Origin: Manihot esculenta
Lineage: Eukaryota; Streptophyta; Magnoliopsida; Malpighiales; Euphorbiaceae
Assembly (NCBI RefSeq): GCF_001659605.2
Contig: NC_035164.2
Span: forward strand, 21,680,500-21,744,499
Direction of reading: 5' to 3'
DNA length: 64,000 nt
Part shown: positions 60,021-64,000 of the stretch, one piece after another
Numbering within the stretch: the first letter of the stretch is position 1
Layout: each line of letters starts with the position of its first letter
Notes under the pieces: generated by a model
Seen by the model: only the letters and a program-made list of their open reading frames with translations
Database searches by the model: none
Told to the model about the DNA's origin: nothing
Made by a program: the position numbers and the translations under genes

Positions 60021-62426
60021 ATGACCAGATCTAAACGCAGGAACACACTACCCTTTGATCCAGAAATTGAACGCACTCTCAGAAGACTTGGAAAGCAAGC
60101 TGTAAAGCAATCTGCCCAACATTCGGTCGCCGAACCCAACCCATCTTCGGCCGCCGAAAGTTCTTCACTCCAGCAACCGAATTCTGCACCAATGGCAGAA
60201 CTTCAAGCACCAGTTGCTGCCCATGATGGACATGCTGTCCAAGGCCAAATGGTTCAAGAAAATCCAGCAATTAGGTCCCAAGAACAAAGAGAAAGGACCA
60301 TGGGAGAATTGGCAACTCCTGTAGGTGATTATGCCCCACTTTGCATCACCTACCCACCTCTGACAGTTCCCTTTGAACTGAAGACAGGTTTGATAAACAT
60401 TCTCCCTAAGTTTAGAGGTAGAGAAAATGAAAATCCACACAAGCACTTAAAAGCATTCAATATAATCTGTTCATCTATGAAACCTCAAGGTATCTCTGAA
60501 GACCAAATTAAGTTGAGAGCCTTCCCCTTTTCATTGGATGACTTTGCTAAAGATTGGTTATTTTACTTGCCACCTGGATCTATTACTTCTTGGGATGATA
60601 TGGTCAGAACCTTTTTGAACAAATACTTCCCAACTCATAAATCAATTGGCATAATAAGAGAAATTACAAGCATAAAGCAAAAACCATCTGAGGACCTATA
60701 TGATTATTGGGAAAGGTTTGAAAGACTTTGCACAGAATGCCCTCAACATGACATGTCAGACAAGGCCCTTATACAATTCTTCTATGGAGGATTATCTCCC
60801 TCAGAGAGAAAATTCATTTATGTAACCTGTGGAGGCTCCATTGAAGACAAAACACCTAGACAAATGAGAGAATTAATCTCCACTCTTGCAGCCTCATCTA
60901 AGCAATATGGAGAAGAGAGGCAACTACAAAGGGCCAATGAGGTAAATTTTCCTACTATGTCTGAACTAACATCTGTTATAAAAAATGCTGTGGTGGATGT
61001 GGTACAACAGATTCAAGCACCCCAGCCACCTAGGCCATGTGGGATTTGTTTATGTGTGGGACACCCAACTGATCAATGTCCCACACTCCAAGAAGACCAT
61101 CATCAAGCCAACGCTATTGGGAGGTACAACAACCAGCCTAGATATGATCCATACTCCAACACCTATAATCCAGTTTGGAGAGACCATCCCAATTTTAGCT
61201 ATGGAAAGGGCAACACTGATCAGAATCACCAAGGTTACCAAAGAAGCCAAGTCCAACCAGCACCTCCAATGGACAATAACACTATGAATGAGGTAGTGAA
61301 GACCTTGCAAATGATACAACAACAGATGGGACAAATGGCCACCTCCATAAACAGATTAGAAGCTCAAGGAAAGTTGCCATCCCAGACTGAGGCAAATCCC
61401 AAACAAAATGTAAGTGTCATTACTTTGAGAAGTGGGAAAGAGTTTCAAGATGCAAGATTTGAGGAGGAAAAGCAAGTTGAACCAAAGCATGCATCATCTG
61501 AGACACCCTCTGCACAACATCCAAGGCAATCTGAAGCCTCTTCATCGCATTCTGCACCACCTCCTGCGCAAAGAGCTGACCCGAAGGTAAGTTTTCACAT
61601 CCCACCTCCTTTTCCAAAAAGATTTGAAAGAACTCAAAAAGAAAAAGAAGAAAAGGAGATCCTTGAGACCTTCAGAAAAGTGGAGATCAACATACCACTG
61701 CTAGATGCTGTCAAGCAGATTCCAAGGTACGCAAAATTTCTGAAAGAGTTGTGCACCAACAGAAGAAAGCTAGCTGAAAGAGAGAAAGTAAGTGTAGGTG
61801 AGGTAGTTACTGCTGTTATTAAAAGAGAACTCCCTACTAAGTGCAAGGACAAAGGTATGTTTGCTATCTCTTGCAAAATTAGGAATGTTGGTATCAAGAA
61901 AGCCATGTGTGATCTTGGTGCATCTATCAATGTCATGCCTCTCTCCATCTATAAATCTCTCAATGCATGTGCACTAAAAGAAACAAGAGTTGTGATACAA
62001 TTGGCTGATAGATCTGTGGTATACCCCATAGGTGTTCTAGAAGATGTGTTAGTCCAAGTAGATGAACTTGTCTTTCCTGTTGATTTTTATGTGATTGATA
62101 CTAAGGAAAATAGTTGCAATACTAATTCTGACATTCTTCTTGGACGTCCCTTCTTGAGTACTGCTAGAACTAAAATTGATGTGCATGATGGTACTCTTAC
62201 CATGGAGTTTGAAGGGGAAGTAATCAAGTACAATGTTTATGATGCTATGAAATACCCACATGACATGACCCCTGTTTATGGTCTTGATATTATTGACTGT
62301 TTGAGCCAAGATGTGTTTAATGAGAATCAAGATTGTGTTTTAAATGATGATCTTTGCAGGATTGAAAGCCAGAAACTGAAAGAAACCATCTGCAGCATTC
62401 AACAGATTGAGGTTGCGCAGACATAA
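60021..62426 (+). CDS. Gag-protease polyprotein of D1
   Basis: An 801-residue frame starting MTRSKRRNTLPFDPEIERTL. Residues about 30-60 include SVAEPNPSSAAESSSL, encoded by the TTCGGC palindromes. The gag core is at about 110-260 (FPFSLDDFAKDWLFYLPPGS, YWERFERLCTECPQHDMSDK). A CX2CX4HX4C zinc knuckle, CGICLCVGHPTDQC, lies at about 340-353. The gag-protease junction LRSGKEF is at about 473, a PPPFPKRF motif near 530, and the retropepsin begins near 610: CDLGASINVMPLSIY (Asp about 631), ILLGRPFLSTA (about 705). It stops TAA at 62,424. Gag packages genomic RNA; the protease would cleave the polyprotein. The start is the first ATG, 28 bases after the primer site. It appears intact. Confidence 0.9.
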   Translation: MTRSKRRNTLPFDPEIERTLRRLGKQAVKQSAQHSVAEPNPSSAAESSSLQQPNSAPMAELQAPVAAHDGHAVQGQMVQENPAIRSQEQRERTMGELATPVGDYAPLCITYPPLTVPFELKTGLINILPKFRGRENENPHKHLKAFNIICSSMKPQGISEDQIKLRAFPFSLDDFAKDWLFYLPPGSITSWDDMVRTFLNKYFPTHKSIGIIREITSIKQKPSEDLYDYWERFERLCTECPQHDMSDKALIQFFYGGLSPSERKFIYVTCGGSIEDKTPRQMRELISTLAASSKQYGEERQLQRANEVNFPTMSELTSVIKNAVVDVVQQIQAPQPPRPCGICLCVGHPTDQCPTLQEDHHQANAIGRYNNQPRYDPYSNTYNPVWRDHPNFSYGKGNTDQNHQGYQRSQVQPAPPMDNNTMNEVVKTLQMIQQQMGQMATSINRLEAQGKLPSQTEANPKQNVSVITLRSGKEFQDARFEEEKQVEPKHASSETPSAQHPRQSEASSSHSAPPPAQRADPKVSFHIPPPFPKRFERTQKEKEEKEILETFRKVEINIPLLDAVKQIPRYAKFLKELCTNRRKLAEREKVSVGEVVTAVIKRELPTKCKDKGMFAISCKIRNVGIKKAMCDLGASINVMPLSIYKSLNACALKETRVVIQLADRSVVYPIGVLEDVLVQVDELVFPVDFYVIDTKENSCNTNSDILLGRPFLSTARTKIDVHDGTLTMEFEGEVIKYNVYDAMKYPHDMTPVYGLDIIDCLSQDVFNENQDCVLNDDLCRIESQKLKETICSIQQIEVAQT

Positions 62427-64000
62427 GACATTCAGCCGCTGAACATAGACACCTTTCAGCCGCTGAACCCTACTGATCTTCGGAATCCGAATCCTGTTGC
62501 ACCGCTCCCGAAAGTCACTGCGCAAAAGGAAGACGAACTTCGGCCGCCAAACACCTTTCGGCCGCCGAACTTGACTGACCTGCGGAAGCCGAATCCATCG
62601 CCACAACTTACTCCGCATACCACGAATCTTCAGCCGCCGAACCCAGAATCTTTTCGGCTGCCGAATCTCTCACAGCAACCTCCATCACAAGCAAGCTCCT
62701 CTGAAACTCCTCTGCAACAACCTTCTGATCTGAAGCCTCTCCCAGATCATCTGAAATACATGTACTTGGGAGCCAATAAGACACTTCCGGTCATAGTTTC
62801 CAATGAATTGAACCAACATGAAGAAGCAAGCCTCTTAAAGGTACTACAGAAACACAAGGGAGCCATAGGATGGACCATTGATGACATAAAAGGTATCTCT
62901 CCTTCCACATGCATGCATAGAATTCACATGGAGGATGAATGCAAACCTGTCAGAGATGCTCAAAGGAGATTGAATCCACCCATGATGGAAGTGGTAAAGA
63001 AAGAAATAGTCAAACTCCTTAATGCAGGAATCATCTACCCAATCTCTAATAGCAAATGGGTGAGCCCTGTACATGTAGTTCCAAAGAAAACTGGAATTAC
63101 CATTGTTCCAAATGCTAAAGGGAAACTTGTACCCACTAGAGTTCAAAATGGATGGAGGGTATGCATGGACTATAGGAAGCTCAATGCTGCGACGAGAAAG
63201 GATCACTTCCCACTTCCTTTCATTGATCATATGCTAGAAAGGCTTGCAGGTAAAACTTACTATTGTTGTCTTGATGGATATTCAGGTTTCTACCAGATTC
63301 CAGTTGCTCCAGAAGATCAAGAGAAGACTACCTTCACTTGCCCTTTTGGCACTTTCGCCTTTAGGAGAATGCCATTTGGACTATGCAATGCACCTGCCAC
63401 TTTTCAGCGATGCATGATGAGCATATTTTCTGACTATGTGGGTAAGACAATTGAGGTATTTATGGATGACTTCACAGTTCATGGAAACTCTTTTGATGAA
63501 TGCCTTTCCAAATTAGAAAAGATCTTACAAAGATGCATTGAGACTAACCTTGTGCTTAATTATGAAAAATGTCATTTTATGGTTAATCAAGGTATGGTCT
63601 TAGGTCATGTTGTTTCAGCCAAGGGCATTGAAGTGGACAAAGCTAAGGTGGATACCATCAAAAATCTGCCCTACCCCACAAATGTTAGAGACATACGCTC
63701 ATTCCTTGGCCATGCAGGATTCTATAGAAGATTCATCAAAGACTTCTCAAAAATTACTTTGCCATTATGCAGATTGCTCCAACAAGATGTAACATTTGAT
63801 TTTGATGCAGATTGCAAAAAGGCATTTAATTTGATTAAAGAATTGCTTGTGACTGCCCCAATTATTCAAGGACCTGACTGGAACTTGCCATTTGAAATCA
63901 TGTGTGATGCAAGCAATTATGCAGTAGGAGCAGTCTTGGGGCAACGTGTGGAAAACTCACCCCATGTCATTCACTATGCCTCTCGCACACTTGATGCTGC
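62427..64000 (+). CDS. Pol of D1: linker, reverse transcriptase, start of RNase H (partial)
   Basis: The gag-protease frame simply continues after the TAA and is open to the window edge; the first ATG is at 62,760. The linker (62,427-62,720) is Pro/Asn-rich (LRPPNTFRPPNLTDLRKPNP), again encoded by the palindromic motif. RT follows: HKGAIGWTIDDIKGISPSTC, VHVVPKKTG, GWRVCMDYRKLNAATRKDHF, RMPFGLCNAPATFQRCM, catalytic EVFMDDFTVHGNSF (about 63,450), LGHVVSAKGIEVDKAKV, SFLGHAGFYRRFIKDFSK. RNase H begins near 63,890 (FEIMCDASNYAVGAVLGQR, Asp present). RT copies element RNA into DNA. With no frameshift, expression would need readthrough of the single stop, or the stop is a recent mutation. Confidence 0.88.
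62438..62665 (+). repeat. Palindrome-derived coding array in the D1 protease-RT linker
   Basis: Repeated CTTCGG...CCGAA words (CTTTCGGCCGCCGAAC at 62,558; decayed CAGCCGCTGAAC and CTTCGGAATCCGAAT) give tandem RPPN, QPPN and RLPN tetrapeptides. Same motif as in the element's LTR and gag. Confidence 0.75.

Larger units (their letters stand above)
31428..64000 (-). mobile_element. Tekay-like chromovirus C, host of nested insertions (incomplete)
   Basis: Its 3' LTR (31,428-32,950) is inserted in the LINE after GATGG, which should recur at its far end outside the window. Reading right to left, its own segments are 57,473-57,357 and 55,080-54,724 (gag/zinc knuckle), 53,055-52,649 (protease), 45,104-42,370 (RT, RNase H, integrase) and 33,225-32,951 (chromodomain-like tail, polypurine tract). 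All other sequence inside is later insertions, each with its own duplication. The span continues past the right edge, where the start of gag and the 5' LTR should lie. Lineage is inferred from the Met primer site of its relatives, the CHROMO-like tail and the GGxGAAGAA tract. Confidence 0.82.
58185..64000 (+). mobile_element. Athila-like Ty3/gypsy retrotransposon D1 (partial, near-intact)
   Basis: 5' LTR, tRNA-Asp primer site, gag-protease and RT lie in order on the + strand and run off the window. It entered the B6 LTR after TTTAT (58,180-58,184), which should recur at its right end. Gag, protease and RT share one frame with a single stop, so it is the youngest and least damaged element here. 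Lineage is inferred from RT motifs (DYRKLNAATRKDHFPLPFID, VFMDDF) and primer site. Confidence 0.9.

Overview
The window is nuclear DNA of a eudicot plant. The first ~19.8 kb is strongly AT-rich and holds two host genes. The remaining ~44 kb is a heterochromatin-like stack of nested retrotransposons. I cannot fix the species. The two protein genes and the mix of Athila-like and Tekay-like Ty3/gypsy elements would suit a woody eudicot such as a member of the Euphorbiaceae, but that is only a guess.

Host part (1-19,875). The 3' end of a UTP7/WDR46-like ribosome-biogenesis WD40 gene (BING4CT tail) runs into the window on the + strand and stops at 500. A complete FAF-domain gene (FAF-like/EAR1 type, 556 aa) lies convergent to it on the - strand (5095 to 3425), with a probable 97-nt intron in its 5' UTR. 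From 5.5 to 19.9 kb there is no gene I can support. There are simple repeats, a dispersed pair of ~440-bp inverted-repeat elements, another MITE-like element, a large inverted-repeat structure and a possible SINE remnant.

Transposon part (19,876-64,000). The oldest recognisable layer is a 5'-truncated LINE, cut twice. Athila-like element A (minus strand, 20,070-30,543, target duplication TTGAC) splits its reverse transcriptase region, and Tekay-like chromovirus C (minus strand, from 31,428, running off the right edge) splits it again downstream. A itself contains a solo Tekay LTR and a solo Athila LTR. C contains, from left to right: Tekay element E with both LTRs (33,226-42,369, duplication TAGGA); Tekay element F with both LTRs (45,105-52,648, GAAGC); a solo Athila LTR (53,056-54,723, GCTCT); a solo Tekay LTR (55,081-57,356, GACAA); and the start of another Tekay LTR (57,474). 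That last LTR is cut at 58,185 by Athila-like element D1, which is sense-oriented, nearly intact and runs off the window. Removing one copy of each 5-bp duplication restores continuous coding sequence across most junctions, so the nesting order can be read directly.

The most unusual signal is not a gene. A GC-rich palindromic motif, TTCGGC(C/G)GCCGAA, with its companion phrase ACTTTCGGCTCTGGA, forms arrays in the LTRs of both Tekay-like and Athila-like elements, two distinct Ty3/gypsy lineages. The arrays lie in opposite orientation relative to transcription in the two lineages. In D1 the same motif also occurs inside gag and in the protease-RT linker. The related Athila element A has a different palindrome-like motif, (C)TTTGGGCAAA(C), at the corresponding LTR position and again in its own pol linker. 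The arrays are hypervariable: E's 5' LTR has four extra 20-bp units that its 3' LTR lacks. Together this looks like a mobile, exchangeable minisatellite cassette shared among retrotransposons, and it deserves follow-up.
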